Assembly: GCA_004000515.1 (NCBI GenBank)
Contig: CP034537.1
Location: 1,922,001-1,986,000 of the forward strand
Length of the DNA: 64,000 bases
Source: Pseudomonas poae
GTDB lineage: Bacteria; Pseudomonadota; Gammaproteobacteria; Pseudomonadales; Pseudomonadaceae
Reading direction: 5' to 3'
Of the stretch, positions 47,086 through 58,135 are shown one piece after another (within the stretch, counting starts at the first letter, position 1; each line of letters starts with the position of its first letter). The notes under the pieces were generated by a model. It ran no database searches and was not told where the DNA came from. It worked only from the letters and a program-made list of their open reading frames with translations. A program made the translations under genes and the position numbers.

Positions 47086-49517
47086 TTACCACTGATAGGT
47101 GGCGCTGGCGATGACGCTGCGTTGGTCGCCGAAGTAGCAGTAGGAGCCGTCGCAGGTGGAAATGTAGTCCTTGTTGAACAGGTTGGTGGCGTTGAGCTTC
47201 ACCGAGGCGCCCTTGAGGCTGTTGTCCAGGCGACCCAAGTCGTAATGCACCGCGCCATCGAACACGGTGTAGGCGTTGGCCTTGCCCAGCCAGGTGTTGC
47301 CTTGGTCGCCGTAGGTATTGCCGGTGTAGCGAGCGCCGAAGCCGATGCCGAAGCCATCGAGTACGCCGGCGTGCCAGGTGTAGTCAGTCCACAGCGAGGC
47401 TTGTTGGTTTGGCATCAATTGCAGGCGGTTGCCCTTGAAGTCGCCTTTTGCACTTCGGATTTGGCCAGGGTGTAGGCCGCGATCACCTTGAGGTTCTCGG
47501 TGACGTCAGACACGGCTTCCAGTTCCAGGCCCTTGACCTTCACTTCGCCGGTCTGGTCTGTGACTGGAGTACCGCTGCTGCCGGTGCTGGTGACCAGCAC
47601 GTTCTTCTGGGTCAGGTCATAGATGGCCGCACTCAACAAGGTGCTGGAGCCTGGCGGTTGGTATTTGATCCCCAATTCCCACTGTTTGCCTTCGGTGGGC
47701 TTGTACGACTTCAACGGGTCGACGCTGGCATTGCTCGCCGGCTGGAACGACTCGGCGTAGGACAGGTACGGCACAAAACCAGAGTCGAACACATAGCTCA
47801 ACGCCGCGTTGCCGCTGAAGTTCTTGCTGCGGTCGGTGTTGGTAGCGTCCAGCTTGTTGAAATAAGTGGTGCCCTGATGGACCCAGTCTTCACGCCCGCC
47901 CAGGGTCAGGCGCCAATTGTCGAGGGCCATCTGGTCTTGCGCGTAGAGGCCGGTCTGTACGGTTTTCTGGTTGTAGTCGTAAGACGCGCCGGAGCGCGGG
48001 GGACGTACGACCGGCGCGGAGTTGGCAGGGTTGAAGATGTTGACCGTGCCTGCGCCGCCGTAGATCGACAAGTACGAGGTGTCGGTGCGTTGGTGGTCCA
48101 GGCCGAGCAGCAGGGTATGGGTGACGTCGCCTGTGGCGAAGTCAGCCTGGAAGTTGTTGTCTACGGCGAACTGGCCGATGTTCTCGTCGACGTTGGTCGA
48201 GAGCCGATTCATATTTCCGGCGGCATCCACGGGAGCGTAGGCATAGGCGCCCACGGTCAACTGCTGGAACGACAACTCCGATTTGGTGTAGCGCAGGTTC
48301 TGCTTGAACTGCCAGGTGTCGTTGAAGCGATGTTCAAAGGCATAGCCCAGCGCGTAGTAGGTACGGTCGTAGAACTCGTAGTCCGGGTCGCCCAGGTTTT
48401 TGTGATGGGACACATCGCCAAGCGGCGATTTGATCTTGGTGCCGACAATGGGCAAGAACTGGCTGGTAGCCCCGGTATCGTCACGGGTGAACTGCGAGAG
48501 AAAGGTCAGCTTGGTGTCGGTGTCGATGTTCCAGGTCAGGCTCGGCGCAATGTTGTAGCGCTTGTTGTCGATGTGGTCGACCTGGGTACCCGCGTCTCGC
48601 ACCACGCCGCTGACGCCATAGAGGAACTGGCCTTCATCGTCGATCTTGCCGGTGCTGGCGAAATTGATCTGGCGGTAGTTGTCACTGCCGTATTGCACTT
48701 GGATGGCATTGCTCGACTCGGCGCTGGGGCGGCGGCTGACCATGTCCAGCAGGCCGCCCGGTGGCGTCTGGCCGTACACCGACGAAGCCGGGCCGCGCAG
48801 CAGGGCGATGCGGTCGAGGTTCCAGGTTTCGGCCTTGGGGTTGGCGTACACGCCGCGAGGCAGTGGCAGGCCGTCGAGGAATTGGGTCGGTTCGAAACCG
48901 CGTACACGCATCCAGTCGTAGCGGGTGTCGCTGCCGTAGCTGGCAGACACGATGCCGGGCATGTATTTGACAGCGTCATCCAGGTTCTGGACGTTGCGGT
49001 CCTGCATCTGCTCGCGGGTGGCGACGGAGATCGAGCGCGGTGCCTCCACCAGCGCGGTATCGGTTTTGGTCCCGGCGGCGGTGCGGGTCGCCAGGTAGCC
49101 TTGCGCCGGCCCCCAGGCGCTTTCCAGGTTGGCGTCTTGCCCGGTGATGTTGGTGACCGGCAGCGCCATCACACCCTCCGGAATCGCCACCAACGTATAA
49201 GTCCCGGCGCTGCTCTGCTCCAGCTGCAACCCTGTCCCACGCAACGCTTCACGCAGCGCACCCGGTGCATCGAACTGACCCTGGACCGGTGCCGAGGTCT
49301 TGCCCGAGGCCAGCGCCGGGCTGAGGGTCAGCGCGAGGCCGGCCTGGCTGGCGATCTGGTTCAGGGTGCTGGCCAAGGGCGCGGCCGGCAGGTTGTAGGC
49401 GCGCACGCTGGACGCTTGCTCGGCGGCCATCAGCAAAGGGCTGGCCAGCGGGGCACTGAGGGCGATGGCCACGGCTAACAGGCTGGGGCGCAACAGGGTG
49501 TCTAGCGTGCGGGACAT
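47086..49517 (-). CDS. TonB-dependent siderophore receptor with STN signalling domain (FoxA/FiuA/FhuA-like); one frameshift
   Basis: One missing base in the T run at 47446-47449 separates the last 110 residues; repaired length is 810. A signal peptide (to about residue 31) precedes the secretin/TonB short domain (VRAYNLPAAPLASTLNQIAS) that contacts a FecR-type anti-sigma, then a plug domain (APRSISVATREQMQDRNVQN; RGFEPTQFLDGLPLPRGVYA) and the 22-strand barrel ending SVIASATYQW. The CDGSYCYFGDQRS loop near the end is typical of the hydroxamate siderophore receptor group. Its own FecR and FecI lie upstream. The exact ligand cannot be read from the sequence. Confidence 0.9.
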
Positions 49518-49620
49518 GGGGCGGCTCCTGAATGGAAATATTTCTCAATTGCCTAGGTGCCGAGCGAGAATCAAAAAGTGATAGGGCTGGGTGAAAATAT
49601 TTTTTGGGGTGCAATTGAGG

Positions 49621-49692
49621 GCCTCATCGCAGGCAAGCCAGCTCCCACAGGGGAATGCATTCCAAGGTGGGAGCTGGCTTGCCTGCGATAGC
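49621..49692. repeat. REP pair between fecR-like and receptor genes
   Basis: gcaggcaagccagctcccac and, inverted, gtgggagctggcttgcctgc with a 22-base centre; a tight hairpin. Confidence 0.9.
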
Positions 49693-49714
49693 GATGGACC
49701 AGGCACCGCAGACC

Positions 49715-50683
49715 CTAAGGCTTGGCGCTCACCGTCACCCACCACGGCGTGTGCTGCTCAATCTGCACCGGCAATGTGGGCAGCAACGCATTCAACGCCA
49801 AGCTCGTGTCATGCAGCGGGAAGCTGCCGGTAATCCGCAAGTCGGCCACATGTTTATCCACACCCAGGTACCCGGTGCGATAACGCGCCAGTTCCGCTAC
49901 CACATCCCCCAGGCGGGCGTTGTCCACCACCAGCATGCCGCGGGTCCAGGCGTCGGTGGCAGGGGTGACGGCCAGCGCAGGGCCCAGGCCATTGCTGCGC
50001 ATCAGCACTTGCTGGCCTTCCTTGAAGATCTGTTCTTCGTGCAATGCCTCGGGCTGCGCGCCTACTGCCGATTGCAGCACGCTCAAGCGCGTGGCGTCGT
50101 CTTCGCGCTTGACGATAAACCGCGTGCCCAGTGCACGCAGGCTGCCGTCGCGGGTTTGCACGTAGAACGGTCGTGTGTCGTTGTGGCCGGTTTCGACCAG
50201 GATTTCGCCTTCCTGCAACACGATCAACCGGCGCTTTTCATCAAAACGCACGTCGATGGCACTGTGGGTGTTGAGGTTGATCAGCGTGCCGTCCGCCAGT
50301 TTCAGCGTGCGTTGTTCACCGGTGGCGGTGCGTTGGTCAGCCAGCCAATAGTGGATCGGCACATAGCGCTCACCGGCAAGCAAGGCCAGGCCAAGCACCA
50401 GCGCGATACTCGCCAAGCCGCTACCCAGCTTGCGCACGCGCTGGCGAATGCCTTCGCGTGATTGCAACAACGCTGCTCGCGCCGGTCCCGAGGCCACGCT
50501 GAAACGTCGGTCGAGCATGCCCAACTGACGCCACGCACGGGCGTGCTCCTCATCGCTGGCCAGCCACTTGTCGAACTCTTCCTGTTCCACCGTGCTGCCG
50601 TCGCCCGAGTCGAGGGACAGTTGCCAGGCAATCGCCGCATCCAGCACGCGTGCCGACACCGGCTTGGAGCTGATCACCGTCAC
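49715..50683 (-). CDS. FecR-family anti-sigma/sigma regulator
   Basis: 322 residues from the GTG at 50683 (a second GTG six bases later is equally possible). The N-terminal DUF4880 domain (ARVLDAAIAWQLSLDSGDGS; FDKWLASDEEHARAWRQLG) is followed by one membrane helix (about residues 95-112), then the FecR domain (GEQRTLKLADGTLINLNTHS; GEILVETGH) and a C-terminal STN-like part (NARLGDVVAELARYRTGYLG). It relays receptor occupancy to the sigma factor. The start overlaps the sigma stop. Confidence 0.92.
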   Translation of the reverse strand: MTVISSKPVSARVLDAAIAWQLSLDSGDGSTVEQEEFDKWLASDEEHARAWRQLGMLDRRFSVASGPARAALLQSREGIRQRVRKLGSGLASIALVLGLALLAGERYVPIHYWLADQRTATGEQRTLKLADGTLINLNTHSAIDVRFDEKRRLIVLQEGEILVETGHNDTRPFYVQTRDGSLRALGTRFIVKREDDATRLSVLQSAVGAQPEALHEEQIFKEGQQVLMRSNGLGPALAVTPATDAWTRGMLVVDNARLGDVVAELARYRTGYLGVDKHVADLRITGSFPLHDTSLALNALLPTLPVQIEQHTPWWVTVSAKP

Positions 50684-51198
50684 AGCGGCTCGCCATACAG
50701 TGCGATGTAGCACTGGCGAATGCCCTGGGCCAGGTACTGGCGTACGCGAGGGACCGACACGCCAAGGCGCTGGGCAATTTCCGCGTGGCCCATGCCATCG
50801 AGGCGGTTATAGAGGAAGGCCGCGCGCGCCTTGCTCGACAGCTTGCCGAGCAGGCGGTCGATGGCCTTGAGGTCTTCGAGGATCAGTTGCTGTTCTTCGG
50901 GCGAGGGGTGTTCGCTTTCCGGGATCAGCATCAATTCGGTGAGGTAGGCCTGTTCCAGTGCTGCGCGTCGGAAGTAGTCGAACAACAAGCCCTTGGCGAT
51001 GGCCACCAGGAACGCCCGTGGCTCGCGGGGTTCGCGCAATTCGTCACGGCCCAGCAGGCGCATGAAGGTGTCTTGGCTCAGGTCTTCGGCGCGGCTCGGG
51101 CAGGCCACATTGCGCCGCAGCCAACCCAACAGCCAGCCACGATGGTCGCGATACAACGCGCCAACCAGCTCACTGTGTGGGTTTGGGACCGACGACAA
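50680..51198 (-). CDS. FecI-like ECF sigma factor for siderophore uptake
   Basis: 172 residues. Region 2 has RAEDLSQDTFMRLLGRDELR and PRAFLVAIAKGLLFDYFRRA. Region 4 has LSSKARAAFLYNRLDGMGHA and LGVSVPRVRQYLAQGIRQCY. The start is TTG at 51198 with a GGTGA site close upstream; no ATG fits. It should direct transcription of the receptor gene in the presence of the siderophore. A Fur-box-like site lies just upstream. Confidence 0.9.
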   Translation of the reverse strand: MSSVPNPHSELVGALYRDHRGWLLGWLRRNVACPSRAEDLSQDTFMRLLGRDELREPREPRAFLVAIAKGLLFDYFRRAALEQAYLTELMLIPESEHPSPEEQQLILEDLKAIDRLLGKLSSKARAAFLYNRLDGMGHAEIAQRLGVSVPRVRQYLAQGIRQCYIALYGEPL

Positions 51199-51228
51199 GG
51201 CATCACCGAATAAACAAGAGGTTTAAAC

Positions 51229-51249
51229 TAACGAGAATTATTCGCGATT
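51229..51249 (-). promoter_or_regulatory. Fur-box-like operator upstream of the FecI-like gene
   Basis: On the minus strand it reads CGCGAATAATTCTCGTTA, close to the GCGAATAATTCTCATT type site seen before Pseudomonas iron sigma genes. It is about 30 bases before the start codon. Implies repression by Fur with iron. Confidence 0.65.
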
Positions 51250-51318
51250 GTGTCAGAGGCGTCGTGTAGGTGCAATTGGCGTCTGTCGGGTTAAGACCGA
51301 ATGTAAACGCTGAGGATG

Positions 51319-51468
51319 TAGTGAGCGGGCTTGTCCCGCGCTGGGGGGCAAGCCGCCCTGAACCCAGGCACCTCGGTTCTAACTGGAAAAACTCAGTGCC
51401 TGAAATGGGGCGGCTTCGCCACCCAGCGCGGGCGGTGCGACGATTCGACAAGCCCGCTCACTACAGGG
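51319..51468. repeat. Inverted pair of the second REP subtype
   Basis: gtagtgagcgggcttgtccc near 51319 and its complement gacaagcccgctcactac near 51450 enclose partly palindromic internal arms. Same subtype as 18696-18744. Confidence 0.8.
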
Positions 51469-51480
51469 AAATCATTGTGT

Positions 51481-52187
51481 TTAGAAGGCGGGGGATTGTT
51501 TGCGCCGTTTCCATTGGCTCAAACGCTCTTGCAATGCCTGTGGCGTGTCGATGTGCTGCTGACGTGCGCGACTGAACAGGATCAACATCAGCTCGGCCGT
51601 GGCCAGGGCATCGGCGCTGGCGTGGTGGCGTTCGCCTACCTGCAGGTTGAAGTGGTTGATCCAGTCGTCCAGCCCGCTTCGCGGATATGCGCTTCGGGGC
51701 ACAGCAGTGGAGCAATCTCTGCAACATCGAGAAACGGATGGCTCAGGCGGTAACCCAGGCTGTCCTTGAGCGCCCGGCACAGCATGTATTGGTCGAACGG
51801 CGCATGGAATGCGAGCAGCGGGCTGTCGCCCACAAATGTCATGAAATCCAGCAGCGCCTCCACAGGATCACTGCCGGCGGCAATCGCGCTGGGACCAAGG
51901 CCGTGGATCAGCACACTGGGGCTCAGTTTGGTCTCCGCCCGTTGCAGTGTGCGTTCAAACATCTGCGAGAAATCCACCGCGCCGTCTTCAATCACCACGG
52001 CGCCGATCGACAGCACTTGGTCACGGTTGAGGTTCAGGCCGCTGGTTTCGAGGTCGACCACCACCCAGCGCTGGCTGCGCAAGGAGCCGTCGCCCAATGC
52101 GGCGGGTTTGGGCAACTGCATCAGGCGTTGCTGTTGTGTGGCATCGAGTCCCGGTTTTTTCGCACGCAACCACCCGAACCAACTCAC
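51481..52187 (-). CDS. DnaQ-like 3'-5' exonuclease; one frameshift
   Basis: A missing base at the CCC at 51673-51675 splits a 235-residue protein. The DEDD exonuclease motifs are Exo I VVVDLETSGLN (about residue 43), Exo II FHAPFDQYML (about residue 128) and Exo III near GERHHASADALATAELM. The GTG start overlaps the stop of the CBS/DUF294 gene (GTGA), so both are cotranslated. This pair is common in Pseudomonas. The substrate is unknown. Confidence 0.9.
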
Positions 52188-54104
52188 AACTGATACCGCA
52201 AGGTCAGGCTGCTTTGCAGGCGTTGGGCCTGGCGCAGGGATTCACGCAGGATGCGCCGGTCCAGGTGGTTGAGGCTGTCGGGGTCGACGCGGTTGGAATA
52301 CGGCTGGTTCTCACGGGTTTGCAACTGATGCTGCTGCATGCGGGTTTGCTGGATGAAGTGATACGCCTCTTCATAGGCGGCGCCGTCCAGTGGCTCGATG
52401 ACTTCCTTGGCCACCAGTTGGCGCAGGCGCTCCAGGGTGTTGTTGGCGTGGATGCCATTGGCCAGGGCCAGCAGGCGCGCGCCGTCGACAAAGGGGGTGA
52501 GGCCCTGCACCTTGAGATCCAGCGTGGCCTTTTCCCCACCTTTACGTGTGAGCACAAACTCGCGGAAACGCCCTACGGGTGGGCGTTGGCGCAACGCGTT
52601 CTCGGCCAGCATGCGCTGGAACAAACGGTTATCCGCGACCTGGTCGAGAATGCCTTGGCGCAGCTGCTCACAGCCACGTTCATCGCCCCACACCACGCGC
52701 AGGTCGAAGTAGATACTCGAGCCCAGAAGATTCTCCGGAGTCGCCTCGCGGATAAACGCCGCGAAGCGCCGCGCCCACTCGGCCCGCGACAGGCACAACT
52801 CTGGGTTGCCGGCCATGATATTGCCCTTGCACAGGCTGAACCCGCATAACGCCAAGCTTTGGTTGATCTGCTGGGCCAGCGGCAATAACCGGGCGCGGAT
52901 CGCAGCGGCTTCGGCAGCGTCCTTGGCCTCGAACAGGATGCCGTTGTCCTGGTCGGTATACAGCGTCTGCTCGCGCCGGCCTTCGCTGCCGAAACACAGC
53001 CAACTGAACGGCACGCCGGGGTCGCCTTTTTCTGCCAGGGTCAGTTCGATTACTCGGCACACCGTGTGATCGTTGAGCAGCGTAATGATGTGGGTAATCT
53101 GGGTGGACGACGCGCCATGGGCGAGCATGCGCTCCACCAATTGGCCGATCTCACCGCGAATCGCCACCAGGTGTTCCACCCGGGGCGCATTGCGGATGGT
53201 TCGGGCCAGGTGCACCAGGTCGACACGCTGCAGGGAAAACAAGTCGCGCTCGGACACCACGCCACACAAACGCTGATCTTTGACCAGGCACACGTGGGCA
53301 ATATGCCGCTCGGTCATTGCAATGGCTGCGTCGAAGGCACTGTGGTCCGGCGTCAGGAAGAACGGCGCCTGGGTCATATGGCCTTCGATGGCCTGGCTGA
53401 AATCGCTGGTGCCATCGGCCACCACTTGGCGCAGGTCGCGCAGGGTGAAAATCCCCAGGGGCGCCTTGTGCTCGTCGACGATCACGATGCTGCCGACCTG
53501 TTGTTCATGCATCAACGTAACGGCTTCGCGCAACGGTGTTTGCGGGCTGCAAGTGACCGGGTGGCGCATGGCCAGTTCGCCCAGGCGGGTATTCAGCGAG
53601 TACTGGGTGCCGAGGGTTTCCACGGCTTTTTGCTGCACCTGCTGATTGACCTGGTCCAGCAGGCTGCTGACGCCGCGCAGGGCAAAGTCACGAAACGGGC
53701 TGGAGAGCGCGAACAGTTTGATAAACGCAGGTTTGTTCAGTTGCAGGCAGAAGGTGTCTTCAGCGGCCTTGTGCTCGGTACGGGTCGCCCGTTCACCAAG
53801 CAGGGCGGCGAGGGGGAAACATTCGCCGGTGGTGATTTCGAAAGTGGTTTCAGCGGAGTCAGGTCGCTCACCGACAACGCGGCCCTGTTTGACGATGTAG
53901 AAGTGCTCCACCGGTCCGCCCGACGGCTTGAGGATGCTCTCGCCGGGGCCGAAGAAACGCAACTGGCACTGCTCTACCAAAAACGCCAGGTGCGCGTTTT
54001 CCATCTGGTTGAACGGGGAAGCGTTGCAGGAACTGCAGGGTGCCGTGGATGTTCTGCAAAACAGCAGTTTTCCCCGCCTGGGCGAAGGCATCAGCTTTAC
54101 TCAT
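52184..54104 (-). CDS. Cyclic-nucleotide-like / CBS / DUF294 putative nucleotidyltransferase; one frameshift
   Basis: One extra base near 54013-54016 hides the true N-terminus (MSKADAFAQAGKTAVLQNIH); repaired length is 639. Residues about 30-140 are a cNMP-binding-like domain (LRFFGPGESILKPSGGPVEH). Two CBS motifs follow (MRHPVTCSPQTPLREAVTLM; IAMTERHIAHVCLVKDQRLC). DUF294 has the nucleotidyltransferase site CFGSEGRREQTLYTDQDNGI, with the GS and DxD residues intact, and a C-terminal DUF294 domain. It resembles GlnD-like PII-modifying folds, but the target is unknown. It is the first gene before the exonuclease. Confidence 0.87.
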
Positions 54105-54328
54105 AACCATGACCGCATTTTTTTGTCGTTATCGTCCTTCATGGTCGACTCCCACGCGGCAGGTGCCCATTGGACGTAAGTCTAGGTCGATGAAAATGGC
54201 GTAAAACTAAGGAAAAACCTTACATGACTGTCGTCCAAACCCCGTAGAACACCCACTAGGCAAACTTTCCGACGAAGTGCACATTGTTCGCCCTTCTGCA
54301 GATGTCTGACGAGTGTGCTGGGAGATTG

Positions 54329-54795
54329 ATGAGAACTGCTGAGAACCGTATGTCCGACCACGATATTTTAAGTGATGCCGAGCGCGAGGCGCTGAGCGCC
54401 GTGATGCTGGAGCCTGATTTACCGCCGCAACGGGTGTTGATCGTCGACGACGACAAGGACGCTCGCGAACTGTTGGCGGAAATCCTGGGGCTGGACGGTA
54501 TTCGCTGCATGACTGCCGAGAGTGGTGAGGCAGCGTGGGACTTGTTGAACTCCAGCAGCTCGATTGGTTTGTTGATCACCGACCTGCGCATGGCGCCGAG
54601 CAATGGGCTGGAGTTGATCCGCCAGGTGCGCGGGTCCACGCGGGCGGCGTTGCCGATTATCGTCATGTCCGGGGACGCGGAAGCACCAGATGTGATCGAT
54701 GCGATGCATTTGAGCGTGGTGGACTTTTGCTCAAGCCGATCGATAGCGTGAAGTTGGCGAAGATGGTGAAGCGGGAGTTGGGGATGGCTTCCTGA
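54329..54795 (+). CDS. Stand-alone response regulator (receiver only); one frameshift
   Basis: A missing T in the TTTT at 54725-54728 cuts the end; repaired length is 155. The receiver has RVLIVDDDKDARELLAEILG (acidic pocket), phospho-Asp in LLITDLRMAPSNGLEL, a Ser in IIVMSGDAEAPDV and Lys in FLLKPIDSVKLAKMVKRE. No output domain. The ATG at 54329 follows GGGAGA; a second one at 54350 would remove seven residues. Divergent from the CBS/DUF294 gene. The partner kinase is not in the window. Confidence 0.85.
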
Positions 54796-54816
54796 GCTCT
54801 GTGGTGACTGGACTGG

Positions 54817-54895
54817 CCTCATCGCAGGCAAGCCAGCTCCCACATTTTGACCGCGCCGTCTATCAAGTGTGGGAGCTGGCTTGCCTGCGATGAGG
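54817..54895. repeat. REP pair after the response regulator
   Basis: catcgcaggcaagccagctc and, inverted, gtgggagctggcttgcctgc. Confidence 0.88.
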
Positions 54896-54919
54896 GCACC
54901 ACAGTCACCACAACCCAAA

Positions 54920-54953
54920 GAAAAAGCCCGGTCTTACGACCGGGGCTTTTTTC
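54920..54953. terminator. Bidirectional rho-independent terminator at the end of glcB
   Basis: aaaaagcccggtcttacgac followed by cggggcttttttc: a GC-rich stem with A and T tracts on either side. It lies 3 bases past the glcB stop on the minus strand and can also stop the plus strand. Confidence 0.9.
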
Positions 54954-54955
54954 AT

Positions 54956-57133
54956 TTACAGGCCATTCTTAGCCTTGAACTCCCGACGCCTGCGGTGCAA
55001 CACCGGCTCGGTATACCCATTAGGTTGCTTGGTGCCTTCAATCACCAACTCCACCGCTGCCTGGAACGCGATGTTGCTGTCGAAATCCGGTGCCAGTGGG
55101 CGGTACAACTTATCCCCGGCATTTTGACGGTCTACCACCGGCGCCATGCGCTTGAGGCTTTCCAGTACCTGGGCTTCGTTGACGATGCCATGGCGCAGCC
55201 AGTTGGCGATGTGCTGGCTGGAGATACGCAGGGTGGCGCGGTCTTCCATCAGGCCCACATCGTTGATGTCTGGCACTTTCGAACAACCCACGCCCTGGTC
55301 GATCCAGCGCACAACATAGCCAAGGATGCCCTGGGCGTTGTTGTCCAGTTCGTTGCGGATTTCTTCGTCAGACCAATCGGTATTGGTCGCCAGAGGAATG
55401 GTCAGGATGTCGTCCACCGAAGCGCGCTCGCGCTTGGCCAGCTCAGCTTGGCGGGCGAATACGTCGACCTTGTGGTAGTGCAATGCGTGCAGCGCAGCCG
55501 CCGTTGGCGACGGTACCCAAGCGGTGTTGGCGCCAGCCAGCGGGTGGGCAATTTTCTGTTCGAGCATCGCCGCCATCAGGTCGGGCATGGCCCACATGCC
55601 TTTACCGATTTGTGCTCGGCCTTGCAGGCCAGTGCTCAAGCCGATATCGACGTTCCAGTTTTCGTAGGCGCCGATCCATTTTTCCGCCTTCATCGCTGCT
55701 TTGCGCACCATCGCGCCAGCTTCCATGGAGGTGTGGATCTCGTCACCGGTGCGGTCGAGGAAGCCGGTGTTGATAAACACCACGCGCTCGCTGGCCGCCT
55801 TGATGCAGGCCTTGAGGTTGACCGTGGTGCGGCGCTCCTCATCCATGATCCCGACTTTCAGGGTGTTGCGCGGCAGGTTCAGCACGTCTTCGATGCGACC
55901 GAACAGCTCGTTGGTGAACGCCGCTTCTTCCGGGCCGTGCATCTTCGGTTTCACGATGTACACGGAGCCAGTGCGGCTGTTCTTGCGGCTGTTGTTGCCG
56001 TTGAGGCTGTGGGTCGCGGCGAGGCTGGTGACCAGACCGTCGAGAATGCCTTCGGGTACTTCGTTGCCGTCTTTGTCGAGGATCGCATCGATGGTCATCA
56101 AGTGACCCACGTTACGCACGAACAACAGCGAACGACCGTGCAGGGTCACGTCCTGGCCATTGACGCCGGTATAAACGCGGTCGGCGTTCATGGTGCGGGT
56201 GAAGGTCTTGCCGCCCTTGGCCACTTCTTCGGCCAGGTCACCTTTCATCAGGCCGAGCCAGTTGCGGTAGATCACCACCTTGTCATCGGCATCGACGGCG
56301 GCGACGGAGTCTTCGCAGTCCATGATGGTGGTCAGCGCAGCTTCCATCAGCACGTCTTTGACACCGGCGGCATCGGTCTGGCCGACCGGGGTGCTGGCGT
56401 CGATCTGGATTTCGAAGTGCAGGCCGTTGTGCTTGAGCAGAATCGCGGTTGGCGTGGCGGCGTCGCCCTGGTAGCCGATCAGTTGTGCATCGCTGCGCAG
56501 GCCGCTGTTGCTGCCGCCCTTGAGGCTGACAACCAGCTTGCCATCAACGATCTTGTAGCCGGTGGAGTCAACGTGGCTGCCGGCCGTGAGCGGTGCGGCT
56601 TCGTCGAGGAAGGCACGGGCGAAGGCAATCACCTTGTCGCCGCGTACTTTGTTGTAGCCCTGGCCCTTTTCGGCGCCGTCGGCTTCGCTGATGGCATCGG
56701 TGCCATACAGCGCGTCATACAGCGAACCCCAGCGCGCATTGGAGGCGTTGAGGGCAAAACGGGCGTTCATCACCGGCACTACCAGTTGGGGGCCGGCCAT
56801 GCGGGCGATTTCGTCATCGACGTTTTGGGTCGTGGCCTGGAAATCTGCGGCTTCTGGCAGCAGGTATCCGATGTCTTGCAGGAAGGCCTTGTAGGCCACC
56901 GGGTCGTGGGCCTGGCCGGCGTGGGTCTGGTGCCAGGTGTCGATGCGCGCCTGGAAATCGTCGCGTTTGGCGAGTAGGGCTTTGTTCTTCGGTGCCAGGT
57001 CGTGGATGACCTTGTCGGCACCGGCCCAGAACTGGTCGGCAGTAATGCCGGTGCCGGGAATGGCTTCGTTGTTCACGAAGTCGAACAGGACTTTGGCGAC
57101 CTGCAGGCCACCGACTTGAACGTGTTCAGTCAT
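54956..57133 (-). CDS. glcB: Malate synthase G
   Basis: 725 residues, full length for isoform G. Key segments are [20 protein letters not shown] (catalytic Asp/Glu region), [60 protein letters not shown] and [20 protein letters not shown]. It condenses glyoxylate with acetyl-CoA to malate. The ATG at 57133 follows GTGAGG. It is a single gene with a terminator just beyond its stop. Confidence 0.97.
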   Translation of the reverse strand: MTEHVQVGGLQVAKVLFDFVNNEAIPGTGITADQFWAGADKVIHDLAPKNKALLAKRDDFQARIDTWHQTHAGQAHDPVAYKAFLQDIGYLLPEAADFQATTQNVDDEIARMAGPQLVVPVMNARFALNASNARWGSLYDALYGTDAISEADGAEKGQGYNKVRGDKVIAFARAFLDEAAPLTAGSHVDSTGYKIVDGKLVVSLKGGSNSGLRSDAQLIGYQGDAATPTAILLKHNGLHFEIQIDASTPVGQTDAAGVKDVLMEAALTTIMDCEDSVAAVDADDKVVIYRNWLGLMKGDLAEEVAKGGKTFTRTMNADRVYTGVNGQDVTLHGRSLLFVRNVGHLMTIDAILDKDGNEVPEGILDGLVTSLAATHSLNGNNSRKNSRTGSVYIVKPKMHGPEEAAFTNELFGRIEDVLNLPRNTLKVGIMDEERRTTVNLKACIKAASERVVFINTGFLDRTGDEIHTSMEAGAMVRKAAMKAEKWIGAYENWNVDIGLSTGLQGRAQIGKGMWAMPDLMAAMLEQKIAHPLAGANTAWVPSPTAAALHALHYHKVDVFARQAELAKRERASVDDILTIPLATNTDWSDEEIRNELDNNAQGILGYVVRWIDQGVGCSKVPDINDVGLMEDRATLRISSQHIANWLRHGIVNEAQVLESLKRMAPVVDRQNAGDKLYRPLAPDFDSNIAFQAAVELVIEGTKQPNGYTEPVLHRRRREFKAKNGL

Positions 57134-57399
57134 TGCTTGCCTCACTCTGCACAGCTTAAGCGCTTTTTAGATTTTCATTATGTAGTGCACGGTTGCGCAT
57201 ACTACATGATGACTTGCGGTTGTGAAAATTAGACTAAATACGTCGTTTAGCGACCCACTTTGGTCGTACGGTCACAGCGGAGAACGGGATGTTCTCAAAA
57301 AACTATTGGATTGTTCCAGATAAATATAAAAATGGTACACGATTTGTTTTCGGTGGCTGCCGAGTCCACCTTGTAGATTGAATTCCAGAGGGCATCGCC

Positions 57400-57912
57400 A
57401 TGGACCATCTTGTACTCACAATTATCGCTGCCGACAAACCCGGCTTGGTTGAACGCATCGCGCAGAACATCGCCGCCCATGGTGGTAACTGGCTGGAAAG
57501 CCGCATGGCCCACATGGCTGGGCAGTTCGCCGGAATCCTGCGAGTCAGTGTTCCTACGGAAAACCGTCAGGCGTTGGTGGCGGCGCTGGAGGACTTATCC
57601 ACACACGGCATCCGCGTCTTGGTGGGAGAGGGCAGCAGCGGGCAGGCATCGGCGTCCAAATCGATTCTGATGACCTTGGTGGGCAATGACCGTTCGGGCA
57701 TCGTGCGCGAGATCACCGCGTTGTTGAGCAAGCAGGGGGTGAATCTGGAAAGCCTGAGCACTGATGTACGTCCGGCACCTATGAGCGGTGATCCATTGTT
57801 TACTGCCGAGGCTGTGTTGCGGGTGCCGACAGCCTTGTCGCTGGATACCTTGCAGCTATCCCTTGAAACCCTGGCGGACGACTTGATGGTGGAACTGCAT
57901 CACGAGGAATAA
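57400..57912 (+). CDS. gcvR: Glycine cleavage system transcriptional repressor-like protein (GcvR family)
   Basis: 170 residues with two ACT domains: LVLTIIAADKPGLVERIAQN (residues 4-23) and ILMTLVGNDRSGIVREITAL (about 89-108). This is the size and layout of GcvR, which binds glycine and restrains GcvA in E. coli. In Pseudomonas the target is not proven. It is divergent from glcB. Confidence 0.82.
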   Translation: MDHLVLTIIAADKPGLVERIAQNIAAHGGNWLESRMAHMAGQFAGILRVSVPTENRQALVAALEDLSTHGIRVLVGEGSSGQASASKSILMTLVGNDRSGIVREITALLSKQGVNLESLSTDVRPAPMSGDPLFTAEAVLRVPTALSLDTLQLSLETLADDLMVELHHEE

Positions 57913-58135
57913 GTTGCCCACAAGGTTATGCATGGAAATCTTGCATGGGCCTGTGGATAACCTGTAGAGACCAGGCGCCAGGCCACGCGGGCCGGGCTTC
58001 TACGACATTTGAGCAAAAAACGAGCAATTTCAAAAGCTTGTGCACAAATGGCGGGGACCAGGTTGTGGATAACCTTGGGGTGGATGTCTGCAAGCCAAGC
58101 CGGCCGTGGCTTGCAGAGGTTTGTGTGTTTTTTGA
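57913..58135. other. Intergenic region with two DnaA-box-type sequences
   Basis: TGTGGATAA at 57952-57960 and 58064-58072, same orientation; another perfect box (TTATCCACA) lies inside gcvR at 57595. No gene seen. Confidence 0.55.

Noticed and set aside
47448..49478. 676-residue open frame antisense to the TonB receptor
   Set aside because: Shadow of the receptor gene with no recognisable domain.
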